A stretch of 8,697 nt of DNA from Bacillota bacterium. Lineage in GTDB: Bacteria; Bacillota_E; RBS10-35; JAJYVN01. Below, in pieces: positions 1-8,420 of the stretch. Under the pieces are notes generated by a model. That model worked only from the letters and a program-made list of their open reading frames with translations. It was not told the origin of the DNA and made no database searches. The translations under genes and the position numbers were made by a program. Position 1 is the stretch's first letter. Each line of letters begins with the position of its first letter. The stretch covers positions 1-8,697 of the forward strand of contig JAJZWQ010000134.1 in the NCBI GenBank assembly GCA_021846605.1, in the 5' to 3' direction.

Positions 1-264
1 CCGCCGGCCCCCGGCGGCACCCGAGGACCCTTCCGCCCCCTCAGACGCGGACGGGCCGTCGGGTGCTGTTCCCACGTCGGGCCCTGGCGTGGCGGCCGGC
101 CGGCGGCGACGCCGACGGCTGCCGCCCTCCGGCGTTCCCGGACCCTCGACTTTCGCGGTATCGTCGGGCGGAGCACCGGTGGTGGGTGCAGACGCGGTAG
201 CCGCCCGCCTCCTGCGCCGCCGTGGCGGCGGGGCGGGGGCCGTCTGTTCCCCTGCGTTCTCCAT
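1..264 (-). CDS. Arg/Pro/Ala-rich N-terminus of unidentified protein (partial, possibly RNase III)
   Basis: An ATG at 264 opens a frame with no stop through to the window edge (88 codons). A strong ribosome binding site (GGAGAGGGG, 271-279) lies 6 bases upstream, and the start is 29 bases after the fabF stop, so it is probably in the same operon. The visible protein is all low complexity: Pro, Ala, Gly, Thr and Ser, with two runs of six arginines at residues 15-20 and 50-55 and an acidic/Gly/Ser stretch near 68-86. No folded domain is reached, so function cannot be read. In many Bacillota the gene after fabF is rnc, which would make this an unusual disordered, basic extension ahead of ribonuclease III; that is inference from gene order only. 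A competing frame over 41-487 lacks a ribosome binding site at a sensible place and overlaps fabF. Confidence 0.6.
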   Translation of the reverse strand, partial: MENAGEQTAPAPPPRRRRRRAATASAPTTGAPPDDTAKVEGPGTPEGGSRRRRRRPAATPGPDVGTAPDGPSASEGAEGSSGAAGGRR

Positions 265-293
265 GCAAACCCCCTCTCCGGGGCCGGATCGCC

Positions 294-1559
294 TCAGGCC
301 CGCGCGGCGGCGACCTCGTCGCCGTCCCAGCGGCGGACCAGGAGCGACACATTGTGTCCCCCGAAGCCGAACGAGTTGGACAGCGCCACGCGCAGATCGG
401 CGCTCCGCGCCGCGTTCGGCACGAAGTCCAGGTCGCAGGCGGGATCCGGCACCTCATAGTTGATCGTCGGCGGTAACACGCCGGCACGCAGCGCCAGGAT
501 CGAGATAATCAACTCGACCGCGCCGGCCGCGCCCAGCAGGTGCCCTGTCATGGACTTGGTGGAACTGACCGGCAGGGCGCGCGCGTGGTCGCCAAAGGCC
601 TCCCGAATCGCGTTGCACTCCTCCTGGTCCCCGACGGGCGTCGAGGTGGCGTGGGCGTTGATGTAGTCCACGGCCGTCGGCGGGAGGCCCGCCTCAGACA
701 GCGCCCGCCGCATCGCCCCGGTCTGTCCCACGCCGCCCGGCGCCGGCCGCACGACGTCGTAGGCGTCGGACGTCATACCGTACCCACAAACCTCCGCATA
801 GATGCGCGCCCCGCGCTGACGGGCCGATTCCAACTCCTCCAGGATCAGCGCCCCGCCACCCTCCCCCAGGACGAAGCCGTCGCGCCCGGCATCGAAGGGA
901 CGGCAGGCGCGTTCCGGCGCATCGTTGCGCGTGGTCATGGCCTTCATCGCACAGAAGCCCGCAACCGCCAGAGGCAGGACGGCGGCCTCGGACCCACCCG
1001 TCACCACGAGGTCGGCATCCCCGCGCTGCACGGTGCGGTACGCCTCACCAATGGCGTTGGCCGCGGAGGAACACGCGGTCACCGTGGTCACGTTCGCGCC
1101 CCGGGCCCCCGTGACGATCGCCACCTGGGCCGAGGCCATGTTGGCGATCATCATCGGGATGAAGAACGGGCTGACGCGGTCGGGCCCACGCCGTTCCAGG
1201 ACCGCGGCCTGTTCAAGCAGCGTCGCCATCCCGCCGATACCGGTCCCCATGATGGCGCCGACGCGGTCCGGGTCCAGCGTGCTCCACTGGACCCCCGCAT
1301 CCTCGCCGGCCATCAGGGCGGAGGCTACAGCAAACTGGGCGAAGCGATCCATGCGCCGCGCCTCTTTGCGGGGCAACCACCGGTCCGGCTCGAACCCCTT
1401 GACCTCCGCGGCCACCTGGCAGGGGAAGGCGGAGGGATCGAAGGCCGTAATGCGCCCGATCCCGCAGCGACCCGCCCGGATGGCCCCCCAGAGGTCCTCA
1501 AGCCCGATGCCGAGCGGCGTGACGGCGCCAAGACCTGTCACCACCACCCTGCGCTTCAC
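294..1559 (-). CDS. fabF: Beta-ketoacyl-ACP synthase II (FabF)
   Basis: Condenses malonyl-ACP with a growing acyl-ACP, the elongation step of type II fatty acid synthesis in the cytoplasm. The 421-residue product has the usual family length and starts [11 protein letters not shown], as FabF proteins commonly do. The thiolase-fold active site is complete: Cys163 (TACSSA), His303 (NAHATSTP) and His340 (KSMTGH), at the same numbers as in E. coli FabF, and the C-terminal gate loop reads NSFGFGGHN. The GTG at 1559 was chosen because this numbering fits and because a G-rich Shine-Dalgarno lies 9 bases ahead; a TTG three codons upstream (1568) is possible. It follows acpP by 50 bases, so carrier and elongating synthase are probably co-transcribed. 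No defect seen. Confidence 0.97.
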   Translation of the reverse strand: MKRRVVVTGLGAVTPLGIGLEDLWGAIRAGRCGIGRITAFDPSAFPCQVAAEVKGFEPDRWLPRKEARRMDRFAQFAVASALMAGEDAGVQWSTLDPDRVGAIMGTGIGGMATLLEQAAVLERRGPDRVSPFFIPMMIANMASAQVAIVTGARGANVTTVTACSSAANAIGEAYRTVQRGDADLVVTGGSEAAVLPLAVAGFCAMKAMTTRNDAPERACRPFDAGRDGFVLGEGGGALILEELESARQRGARIYAEVCGYGMTSDAYDVVRPAPGGVGQTGAMRRALSEAGLPPTAVDYINAHATSTPVGDQEECNAIREAFGDHARALPVSSTKSMTGHLLGAAGAVELIISILALRAGVLPPTINYEVPDPACDLDFVPNAARSADLRVALSNSFGFGGHNVSLLVRRWDGDEVAAARA

Positions 1560-1609
1560 GTACCGCAACCCCCCGTTCTGCCGCCGAGCCGGGCGCCCTC
1601 TGGCGTCGC

Positions 1610-2710
<1,101 letters not shown>

Positions 2711-2714
<4 letters not shown>

Positions 2715-3685
2715 CCCTCCCTATCCTCCGCTCCGCACCCCGCCAGTGCGGCCTCCAGGCCCTCGGGGTCACACACGGCATACACGCGGGCATGCGGCAG
2801 GATGCGCTGGATAAACGTGCTCAGCGTTTTTCCCGGCCCCACCTCCACAAAGGTGTCACAGCCCATGGCCCCCAGCCGGCGCACCCCGTCCTCCCAGAGC
2901 ACCGGACTCGATACCTGCGCCAACAGCGAGGCGCGGATGTCGTCGGGGGTCTCCACGGGCATCGCCGCCACGTTGTTGATGACGGGCACGGCCGCCGGGC
3001 GCAGGGCCAGCGCCTGCAACTCGGGGGCCAGTCGCCGCTGCGCCGGCTCCATCAGGCGGCAATGGAAGGGCGCGCTCACCGGCAGGGGCGTCACCCGCCG
3101 CGCCCCGAACGCGCGGCCACGGGACGTCGCCGCCTCCAGCGCCCGGGAGTGACCGGCGATCACGATCTGCCCCGGGCAGTTGAAGTTGGCCGGCGCGAGT
3201 ACCCAGCCGCCCTCCGGTTCGGGTCCCGCCAAGCCCTGCAGGGCCGCGGCGCACAGGCGCTCCACATCGCCGCGCTCCAGGCCCAGCACCGCCGCCATCC
3301 CGCCTTCGCCCAGGGGGACCGCCTCCTGCATGTACCGGCCGCGGCGGCGCACCAGCCCGGCGACGTCGGCCAGGGGCGCCGCGTCGGCGGCCACCAGCGC
3401 GGAATACTCGCCGAGCGAGAGCCCGGCCACGGCCCGGGGCCGCAGTCCCCGCTGGACGAGCACCGCGTGGATGGCCAAGGAGACCGCCAGGATGGCCGGC
3501 TGGGTGACCTCCGTTTCAGCCAGACGCTCCGGCGGGCCGTCGCGGACCGCTGCCTCCAGGTCGAGGCCGCAGGCGGCGCTCGCCGTGGAGAAGGCCTGCC
3601 GCGCCGCGGGTTCCGCGGCGAGCAGGGCCTGGCCCATCCCCACGAACTGCGCCCCCTGGCCCGGAAACACCATGGCGACGTTCAC
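2711..3685 (-). CDS. fabD: Malonyl-CoA:ACP transacylase (FabD)
   Basis: Transfers malonyl from CoA to ACP, supplying the extender unit for FabH and FabF. The 324-residue product matches family length. Visible signatures are FPGQGAQ near residues 8-14, the nucleophile Ser90 in GLSLGEYSAL, the substrate-binding Arg115 in RRRGRYMQ, the catalytic His207 in SAPFHCRLM, and the C-terminal VEVGPGKTL. The GTG start at 3685 overlaps the fabH stop as GTGA; an ATG at 3673, preceded by AGGTGA, is an alternative that loses only four residues. The open frame continues about 300 codons upstream across fabH, but that part is a shadow without family similarity. The gene ends in an ATGA overlap with fabG. Confidence 0.96.
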
Positions 3686-4752
3686 CTGGGCGTGCCCCCC
3701 CCGAGGTCCAGCCAGCGCAGGGTGGCGGCCGCCCAGGTGAGCCCGCCCCCGAACGCGACCGCCAACACGACGTCCCCCGTGGACAGGCGCCCCGCCGCGA
3801 CCGCCTCGGAGAGCCCGATGGGGATCGAGGCCGAAGAGGTGTTGCCCAGGCGGTCGATGTTCACCCACACACGATCCAACGGGAAATTGAAGCGGGCGGC
3901 GGCGGCGTGGATGATGCGCAGGTTCGCCTGGTGCGGCACCAGCAGGGTCACGTCCTCGGGCGCCAGCCCCGCGCGGACCAGGGCCTCCTCGCCCGCATCC
4001 CCCATGATCTTGGTGGCGAAGCGGTACACCTCGCGCCCGTTCTGCTGGAAGGTGTGCAGGTTGCCGGCCACCGTCTCCGGCGACGCGGGCCTGCGGCTGC
4101 CGCCGGCGGGCATCACGACCAGGGGCCCCCCCCGGCCGTCGGCGTGGGCGTACATGGACAGCACGCCCGTGCCCTCCGGGGCGGGTCCGAGGACGACCGC
4201 GCCCGCTCCGTCTCCCAGGAGGATGGCCGTGGCGCGGTCCCGCCAGTTCAGGATCTTGCTCAGGGTCTCGGCGCCGATCAGCAGGGCGTGGCGCACCGAG
4301 CCGGCGCGCACCAGGCCCTCGATCAGCCCCAGCCCATACAGGAACCCGGTGCAGGCGGCCGAGATGTCGAGTGCGGCGGCGTTGACCGCCCCGAGTCGCT
4401 CCTGCAGCACGCAGGCCGTCGATGGGAAGCTGTGGTCCGGGGTGACGGTGGCGACCACGATCAGATCCAGGTCCTCCGCCGTCAGGCCCGCCTGCTCCAG
4501 GGCCCGCCGCGCGGCGGGCAGCGCCAGGTCGCTGGTGGCCTGGTCCGGTGCCGCGATGCGGCGCTCGCGGATACCGGTCCGGGTGCGGATCCACTCGTCG
4601 CTGGTCTCCAGTATGCCCTCCAGTTCGGCGTTGGTCAGGACGCGCTCGGGCACGTAATGCCCAACGCCGATGATCCCGGCGGCCGGCGCCGCGCCATGGC
4701 GGAGGCCGAATCCGGGCCTGGGCCCGCGGGTCCCCTCCTGCAACTCAGGCAC
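3682..4752 (-). CDS. fabH: Beta-ketoacyl-ACP synthase III (FabH)
   Basis: Starts fatty acid synthesis by condensing an acyl-CoA primer with malonyl-ACP. With the GTG at 4752 the product has 356 residues and a complete Cys-His-Asn triad: Cys134 (SAACTGF), His274 (VPHQANLRII) and Asn304 (RLGNTSSASIP). The family pattern TSDEWIRTRTGIRERRI is also present. The start was chosen because GAAGGAG lies nine bases ahead; GTG 4758 has that site too close, and TTG 4743 is possible. Any of these leaves about 20-25 extra Gly/Pro/Arg-rich residues before the usual beginning (IIGVGHYVPE). The start overlaps the end of plsX, whose last codons contain the ribosome binding site. Chain-length or branched-primer preference cannot be read. 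Confidence 0.95.
   Translation of the reverse strand: MPELQEGTRGPRPGFGLRHGAAPAAGIIGVGHYVPERVLTNAELEGILETSDEWIRTRTGIRERRIAAPDQATSDLALPAARRALEQAGLTAEDLDLIVVATVTPDHSFPSTACVLQERLGAVNAAALDISAACTGFLYGLGLIEGLVRAGSVRHALLIGAETLSKILNWRDRATAILLGDGAGAVVLGPAPEGTGVLSMYAHADGRGGPLVVMPAGGSRRPASPETVAGNLHTFQQNGREVYRFATKIMGDAGEEALVRAGLAPEDVTLLVPHQANLRIIHAAAARFNFPLDRVWVNIDRLGNTSSASIPIGLSEAVAAGRLSTGDVVLAVAFGGGLTWAAATLRWLDLGGGTPR
3695..3702 (-). other. Eight-G run at the fabH-fabD junction
   Basis: On the coding strand eight consecutive G residues lie ten bases before the fabH stop. They encode the Gly-rich FabH tail and may also act as a crude Shine-Dalgarno for the fabD GTG nine bases later. A -1 slip here would bypass the fabH stop and enter the fabD frame, since the fabD frame is open upstream through this point. 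Confidence 0.6.
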
Positions 4753-5794
4753 CCCCACCGGCTCCTTCGGCCGGCGGGGCCTCGGCCGCGCCCCGGTCCG
4801 CGTTCACGCTGGCCGCGATGGAGGGCACCACCTCCGCCGAGATGATGCGCGCCGCCGCGAGGATCCCGTTGCGCATGGCTTTCGCCTTGGAACTGCCGTG
4901 ACACTTCACGCAGACGCCGTTGACGCCCAGGAAGGGCACACCCCCGTATTCCGTGTAGTCGATGCGTTTGCGCAGGTTCCGCAACGTCCGCGCGGCCAGG
5001 GCGGCGCCCAGCAGGGTCAGAAAGCCGGAGTGGCGCAGGTCGTGGCCCATGACCTGCGAGATGCCGGAGCCGAACCCCTCCAGCGCCTTGATCACCACGT
5101 TGCCGACGAAGCCGTCGGTGACGACCACGTCCGCCGTACCGCCGACCAGATCCCGTCCCTCGATGTTGCCGACGAAGTTGAGGCTGCTCCCCTGGAGCAG
5201 GGCGAAGGCCTCGCGGCTCACCGCCGTGCCCTTGCGCTCCTCGGTGCCGATGTTGAGCAACGCGACGCGCGGGTGCGGGATGTCGCGCACCTTCTCGGCG
5301 TACAGGGCCCCCATGATGCCGTAATCCAGGAGGTTGCGCGCTTCCGGATCCGTCGTGGCGCCGATGTCCAGCAGGACCAGCCCCCGCCGGTCCACGGTCG
5401 GCAACACCACGGGCATCGCCGGCCGGCCCACCCCGGGGATCCGGTGGAAGCTGAACAGGCTCCCGGCCGTCAGTGCCCCCGTGTTGCCGGCAGATACCAT
5501 CCCGTCCGCCCTGCCCTGCACGCACAACTCCAGGCCCACCACGATCGAAGAGTCGCGCTTGCTGCGCACCGCGGTGGCCGGGGCCTCCTCGGGGCCGATG
5601 ACCTCGGTGGCGGGGACGATCTCCCACCGACCCGCCAGCCTGCGCGCCTGGTCGCCCATGACGGGCGTGATGGCCTCGGGACGACCGACCAGCAGGACAT
5701 GCAGGTCCGGGACCGTATCCAGCGCGTCCATGGCCCCCTGAACGGGCGCCAGCGGGTGGTGGTCCCCACCCATGGCGTCCACTGCCACGCGCAC
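4745..5794 (-). CDS. plsX: Phosphate acyltransferase (PlsX)
   Basis: Converts acyl-ACP plus phosphate to acyl-phosphate, the donor used by PlsY for the first acylation of glycerol-3-phosphate; it links fatty acid to phospholipid synthesis at the inner face of the membrane. The 349-residue product begins RVAVDAMGGDHHP, the PlsX N-terminal signature, and contains SAGNTGAL, LLDIGA, LLNIGTEERKG, FVGNIEGRD, VVTDGFVGNV and the C-terminal VKCHGSSKAKAM. The GTG start at 5794 follows the fapR stop by 22 bases, with a purine-rich GGAAGGGGGAG just ahead. An Ala/Gly/Pro-rich tail of about 15-20 residues extends past the usual end and overlaps the start of fabH. The fapR-plsX pairing is typical of Bacillota and fits control of membrane lipid synthesis by malonyl-CoA. 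Confidence 0.97.
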   Translation of the reverse strand: MRVAVDAMGGDHHPLAPVQGAMDALDTVPDLHVLLVGRPEAITPVMGDQARRLAGRWEIVPATEVIGPEEAPATAVRSKRDSSIVVGLELCVQGRADGMVSAGNTGALTAGSLFSFHRIPGVGRPAMPVVLPTVDRRGLVLLDIGATTDPEARNLLDYGIMGALYAEKVRDIPHPRVALLNIGTEERKGTAVSREAFALLQGSSLNFVGNIEGRDLVGGTADVVVTDGFVGNVVIKALEGFGSGISQVMGHDLRHSGFLTLLGAALAARTLRNLRKRIDYTEYGGVPFLGVNGVCVKCHGSSKAKAMRNGILAAARIISAEVVPSIAASVNADRGAAEAPPAEGAGGGA

Positions 5795-5816
5795 CCCGGC
5801 TCCCCCTTCCCCGGCC

Positions 5817-6404
5817 TCAGGCCCCCGGCCGCGATCCGCCGGCGGGCTGAGCCGGAAGCCCGGCCCGCCCGTTGCCCGCCACCCGGAACTTCGCCCGCAG
5901 CAACGTGTGGTTGGCTCGACGGATCTGCACGAGCACGACGCAGCGCTCGGACGGGCCGGCGTGGCGCCGGAGCACTTCCGCCCGCGCCAACAAACGGCCC
6001 TCGGTCTCCTCGGGCCGCGCGAACTTCACGTTCACGACTTCCACCACCGCGGGGTCCAGGCCGCTGGCCGCCAGCGCCAGCGCCTCCGCTTCCGCGAAGA
6101 GGTCCGGATCCCTGGCGGACTCCCGCCGGCCGGCGCCGGCGTCCAGAACCGCCGTGGCCGACTGCCCGGGGACAAGGTCCAGGACCTCTCCCGCCAAGCC
6201 TTCGTCCGCGCGGCCCAACACGCGCTCGGCCACCTGGCGCAGCCGGCCCCGCACCTCGGGGATGCCCAGCGCTCGGCGGTCCAGGCGCACCGTTTGGACG
6301 CTGACGCCCAAGCGCTCGGCCAACTCCGCGTCCGTCAGGAGGGGATCGCCGTCCAGGCAGGCGTGCAGGGCCCGCCGGCGCAACGCCTGTCGCGAGGAGT
6401 CCAC
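5817..6404 (-). CDS. fapR: Fatty acid and phospholipid biosynthesis repressor FapR
   Basis: Transcriptional repressor that leaves DNA when it binds malonyl-CoA. The 195-residue product has the two-part FapR build: a DeoR-like helix-turn-helix at about residues 22-48 (LTDAELAERLGVSVQTVRLD), the connecting IPEVRGRL helix, and a hotdog-fold effector domain from about 70 to 178. The GTG at 6404 was chosen because GAAGGGGG lies six bases ahead and because it gives the same distance to the helix-turn-helix as B. subtilis FapR; an in-frame ATG at 6497 would run through the promoter. The effector region reads RDPDLFAEAEALALA where B. subtilis has RGHHLFAQANSLAVA: the malonyl-contacting Arg (98 here) is kept, but the next Gly and the later Asn are replaced by Asp and Glu. 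A short Gly/Pro/Ala tail follows the domain. Confidence 0.92.
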   Translation of the reverse strand: MDSSRQALRRRALHACLDGDPLLTDAELAERLGVSVQTVRLDRRALGIPEVRGRLRQVAERVLGRADEGLAGEVLDLVPGQSATAVLDAGAGRRESARDPDLFAEAEALALAASGLDPAVVEVVNVKFARPEETEGRLLARAEVLRRHAGPSERCVVLVQIRRANHTLLRAKFRVAGNGRAGLPAQPAGGSRPGA

Positions 6405-6424
6405 CGCCCGCCCCCTTCGGCGCC

Positions 6425-6456
6425 GTTGCGAGCTACTGCTAATACATACCCGCAAC
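6425..6456. promoter_or_regulatory. Inverted repeat around an AT-rich patch in the fapR leader (candidate operator)
   Basis: GTTGCG (6425-6430) and CGCAAC (6451-6456) form perfect 6-base arms around 20 bases that are notably AT-rich for this genome (CTAATACATA). It lies between the predicted transcription start (about 6463) and the fapR GTG, where FapR operators often sit and where autoregulation would act. The inner sequence on the minus strand, TATTAGCAGTAG, shares only the TTAG-type half with the Bacillus FapR box (TTAGTACCTRNTACTAA), so FapR binding is an inference. It could instead be an RNA hairpin in the leader. Confidence 0.4.
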
Positions 6457-6469
6457 AACCAGCGCTGCC

Positions 6470-6499
6470 AGTATAGCCAGGGCCCTTCCGCGCGCACAA
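6470..6499 (-). promoter_or_regulatory. Probable sigma-A promoter of the fapR-plsX-fab cluster
   Basis: The minus strand carries TTGTGC (-35, 6494-6499) and TATACT (-10, 6470-6475) with an 18-base spacer, just after the stop codon of the upstream membrane protein gene. Matches are 4 of 6 and 5 of 6 to consensus. Start of transcription is expected near 6463, giving a leader of about 59 bases to the fapR GTG. It is the best promoter-like sequence in the window and separates the lipid cluster from the sec genes. Confidence 0.6.
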
Positions 6500-6503
6500 G
6501 CCT

Positions 6504-7202
6504 CTAGATCGGGATCGTCAGCTGGCCGACGGTGATCACGAAGTGCAGGAAGGTCGAGGGCAGGAGGTTCCGTCTCCAGAGGAACAGGGCGCTGTACACG
6601 GCGGTCACCGGGATCGTCACCGCCAGGGTCTTGACCTGCACGCCGAAACCCGGGTGATAGAAGATGTACGACGCCCCGGACAGCAGTACCGCCCCCACGG
6701 TACCCACGCTCGGCTCCAGCCAGCGGATGAGCGCGCCCCGCCAGATCGTCTCCTGACCGATGGCCTCCGTGACGGCCAGGATCAGCAGGCAGGCGCGCTC
6801 CAGCGGGTCGACCGGGGTGGAGGCGCTGACGGGCAGCACCGACGAGGACACCGAGGCCGGGTGGTGCATGGCGAGCAGCACGCCGACGCCCACCAAAAGG
6901 ACGGCACCGATCCAGACCGGGATGGGCACACGGGCCGGCCAACCCACGGCGCTCAGGCCCATGCGCGAGCGCCACAGCGCGTACACCACCACGGCCACAC
7001 CCACCGCCAACAGAACGAGGCGCACATCAAACCCGGCATACCAGTAGGCCCGGTCGCCCCCGTAGAACCGCTCCGGCCCACGCAGGATGCCGCTGAGTTC
7101 GTACGCCAGCGGGAGCCCGACCAGGCACACCCAGATGGCCAGGCGGCGGGCTCCGGCGCCCCGGGCCTGGGCGGTGTACTCCGAGGCCGGCGCGCTCGCC
7201 AT
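6504..7202 (-). CDS. CPBP-family-like intramembrane protein with altered active-site motifs
   Basis: Predicted 232-residue multi-pass membrane protein. Hydrophobic segments lie near residues 21-40, 60-78, 94-112, 134-148, 164-182, 191-208 and 213-230. The later half resembles the CPBP (CAAX protease / Abi) family, whose members cleave prenylated proteins or process peptides inside the membrane. Motif 1 is normally EExxxR; here it is Gln150-Glu151-x-x-x-Arg155 (QETIWRG). Motif 2, usually FxxxH, is Tyr179...His183 (YIFYH), and motif 3, HxxxN/D, is His220...Thr224. Both histidines, one Glu and the Arg are present, so it may be active in changed form or inactive. The ATG start has an ideal AAGGAGGT eight bases ahead and is 36 bases after secF. 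Its substrate is unknown, and its place between sec and lipid genes gives only a weak hint of a membrane role. Confidence 0.75.
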   Translation of the reverse strand: MASAPASEYTAQARGAGARRLAIWVCLVGLPLAYELSGILRGPERFYGGDRAYWYAGFDVRLVLLAVGVAVVVYALWRSRMGLSAVGWPARVPIPVWIGAVLLVGVGVLLAMHHPASVSSSVLPVSASTPVDPLERACLLILAVTEAIGQETIWRGALIRWLEPSVGTVGAVLLSGASYIFYHPGFGVQVKTLAVTIPVTAVYSALFLWRRNLLPSTFLHFVITVGQLTIPI

Positions 7203-7238
7203 CTGGGCAGACCTCCTTGGCTCGGACCGGCCGGCCGC

Positions 7239-8420
7239 CTAACTCGTCCGAGCGGCGCGCACGGTGGCCGGTCGGACCTGCAGTCCGCGGTCCCCGACCA
7301 GCCAGAGGAAGACCGGGCTGGCGATGAACACGGAGGAGTACGTGCCGAAGGAGACGCCGACCAGCAGGGCCAGGGCGAGGTGCCGCGTGGACTGCCCGCC
7401 CAGGGTGTACACCGCCAGAAGGGCCAGGATCACGGTGCTGACCGTCCGGATCGTGCGGCTCAGCACCTGGTTGACGCTGACGTCGATGCAGTCCTGCAAC
7501 GGCTCCTTGCGCTTCTGTCCCAGCCGCTCGCGGATGCGGTCGAAGACGATGATCGTGTCGTTCATCGAGTAACCGTAGACCGTGAGCACGGCGGCGACGA
7601 ACGGGCTGTTCACGGGGAGTCGGAAGATGGAGAACAGACCCACCGTGAGGGTGATGTCGTGCAGCAGGGCGATCACGGCCGCCAGGGCGAACTTGAGCCC
7701 CGAGTAGGCGCCCCCCTGCCCCAACTGGAAGCGGATCCCCAGGTACCCGGTCATGAGCACCGTGGCCAGGATCACCGCGAGCAGCGCCCGGCGGGCGAGC
7801 TGCCTGCCGATCGTCGGAGACACGGCCGTGTTCTCCGTCTGCACCGTGCCCTTGCCGAAGTGCTGCTGCAGCGTGCTCAACACCCTGAGGGACTCGGCAC
7901 TCGAGGCGTCGGCGACGCGGGAGGGAGATGTCGACGCGCCGGATGTGCCGCTCGACGTGGTGGACTTGCTGGTCGCCGAACTCGTCGTACTGGTCGCGGC
8001 GGCGGCCTTACTCGCCGAACTTGCCGTGCTGCTGGACGCCCCGGCCTTGCTGGTCGAAGACGCGGGCGTGCTGCTGGACGCGCCGGAGTTGCCGGCCGCC
8101 GAACCGGCCGTCGTGCCCGAGGCGCTGGTGGTGGCGCCCGACGCGCCGCCTCTGAACAGCATCTGAATCTGGTAGTCCTTCCCGCTCGCTCCCAACGCCT
8201 GCACCTGCGGCTGCAGTGCGCGGTAGTTCGCCAGCATCACGGCGGACACGGCCGACGCCGTGGTGACCTGGGGGGTCGTGATGTCCATGATCACGCCGCC
8301 CTTGAAATCGATGCCGAAGTTGAGCCCCTGGAGCGCCAGCGAGATCACCGTCACCAGCAGGAGCGTGCCGGACAGGCCCAGGAAGAGCTTGCGCCACGCC
8401 ATGAAGCGATACCTTGTCAC
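7239..8420 (-). CDS. secF: Protein translocase subunit SecF with Ser/Thr/Ala-rich loop insert
   Basis: Partner of SecD; the pair uses the proton motive force to pull exported proteins through SecYEG. The 393-residue product has TM1 at about 11-31, the family motif GIDFKGG (36-42), a large outer loop, and five further membrane segments from about 208 to 376 including ALLHDITLTVG and YSMNDTIIVFDRIRERL, all SecF hallmarks. Residues about 91-174 (7899-8150) are a Ser/Thr/Ala/Gly-rich insert in the outer loop; without it the length would be about 309, close to usual SecF. The GTG start at 8420 overlaps the upstream stop as GTGA, with GGAGG eight bases ahead; an ATG at 8402 is a weaker alternative. 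The reading frame is intact through the insert. Confidence 0.95.
   Translation of the reverse strand: MTRYRFMAWRKLFLGLSGTLLLVTVISLALQGLNFGIDFKGGVIMDITTPQVTTASAVSAVMLANYRALQPQVQALGASGKDYQIQMLFRGGASGATTSASGTTAGSAAGNSGASSSTPASSTSKAGASSSTASSASKAAAATSTTSSATSKSTTSSGTSGASTSPSRVADASSAESLRVLSTLQQHFGKGTVQTENTAVSPTIGRQLARRALLAVILATVLMTGYLGIRFQLGQGGAYSGLKFALAAVIALLHDITLTVGLFSIFRLPVNSPFVAAVLTVYGYSMNDTIIVFDRIRERLGQKRKEPLQDCIDVSVNQVLSRTIRTVSTVILALLAVYTLGGQSTRHLALALLVGVSFGTYSSVFIASPVFLWLVGDRGLQVRPATVRAARTS
7965..8081 (-). repeat. Degenerate tandem repeats of 13-14 codons inside secF
   Basis: SecF residues 114-152 consist of about three imperfect units: ASSSTPASSTSKAG, ASSSTASSASKAA, and a looser AATSTTSSATSKST. 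Each ends in Ser-Lys, and the lysines fall at 125, 138 and 152, a 13-14 residue period. At DNA level GCGTCCAGCAGCACG occurs in the first two units, indicating expansion by duplication. Confidence 0.75.

Noticed and set aside
41..487. Minus-strand open frame of 148 residues at the left edge
   Set aside because: It begins inside fabF in another frame and has no supported start; the frame opening at ATG 264 with a strong ribosome binding site is a better choice.
3430..3528. GLSLGE instead of GHSLGE around the FabD nucleophile
   Set aside because: Leu at this position is, as I recall, common in FabD proteins of Bacillota, so it is not a sign of altered function.
3686..4594. Upstream 303-codon extension of the fabD open frame
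   Set aside because: It lies wholly within fabH in another frame and is Gly/Arg/Pro-rich without family similarity; FabD of normal length begins at 3685.
4884..4920. CVKCH in the PlsX C-terminal part, matching the CXXCH haem c attachment pattern
   Set aside because: PlsX is a cytoplasmic enzyme with no signal peptide here, and the residues fall within its conserved VxxHGSS motif; the match is coincidental.
7203..7238. GGCCGGCC palindrome after the secF stop, considered as a terminator
   Set aside because: It is short, has no T-run on the transcribed strand, and directly precedes the ribosome binding site of the next gene.
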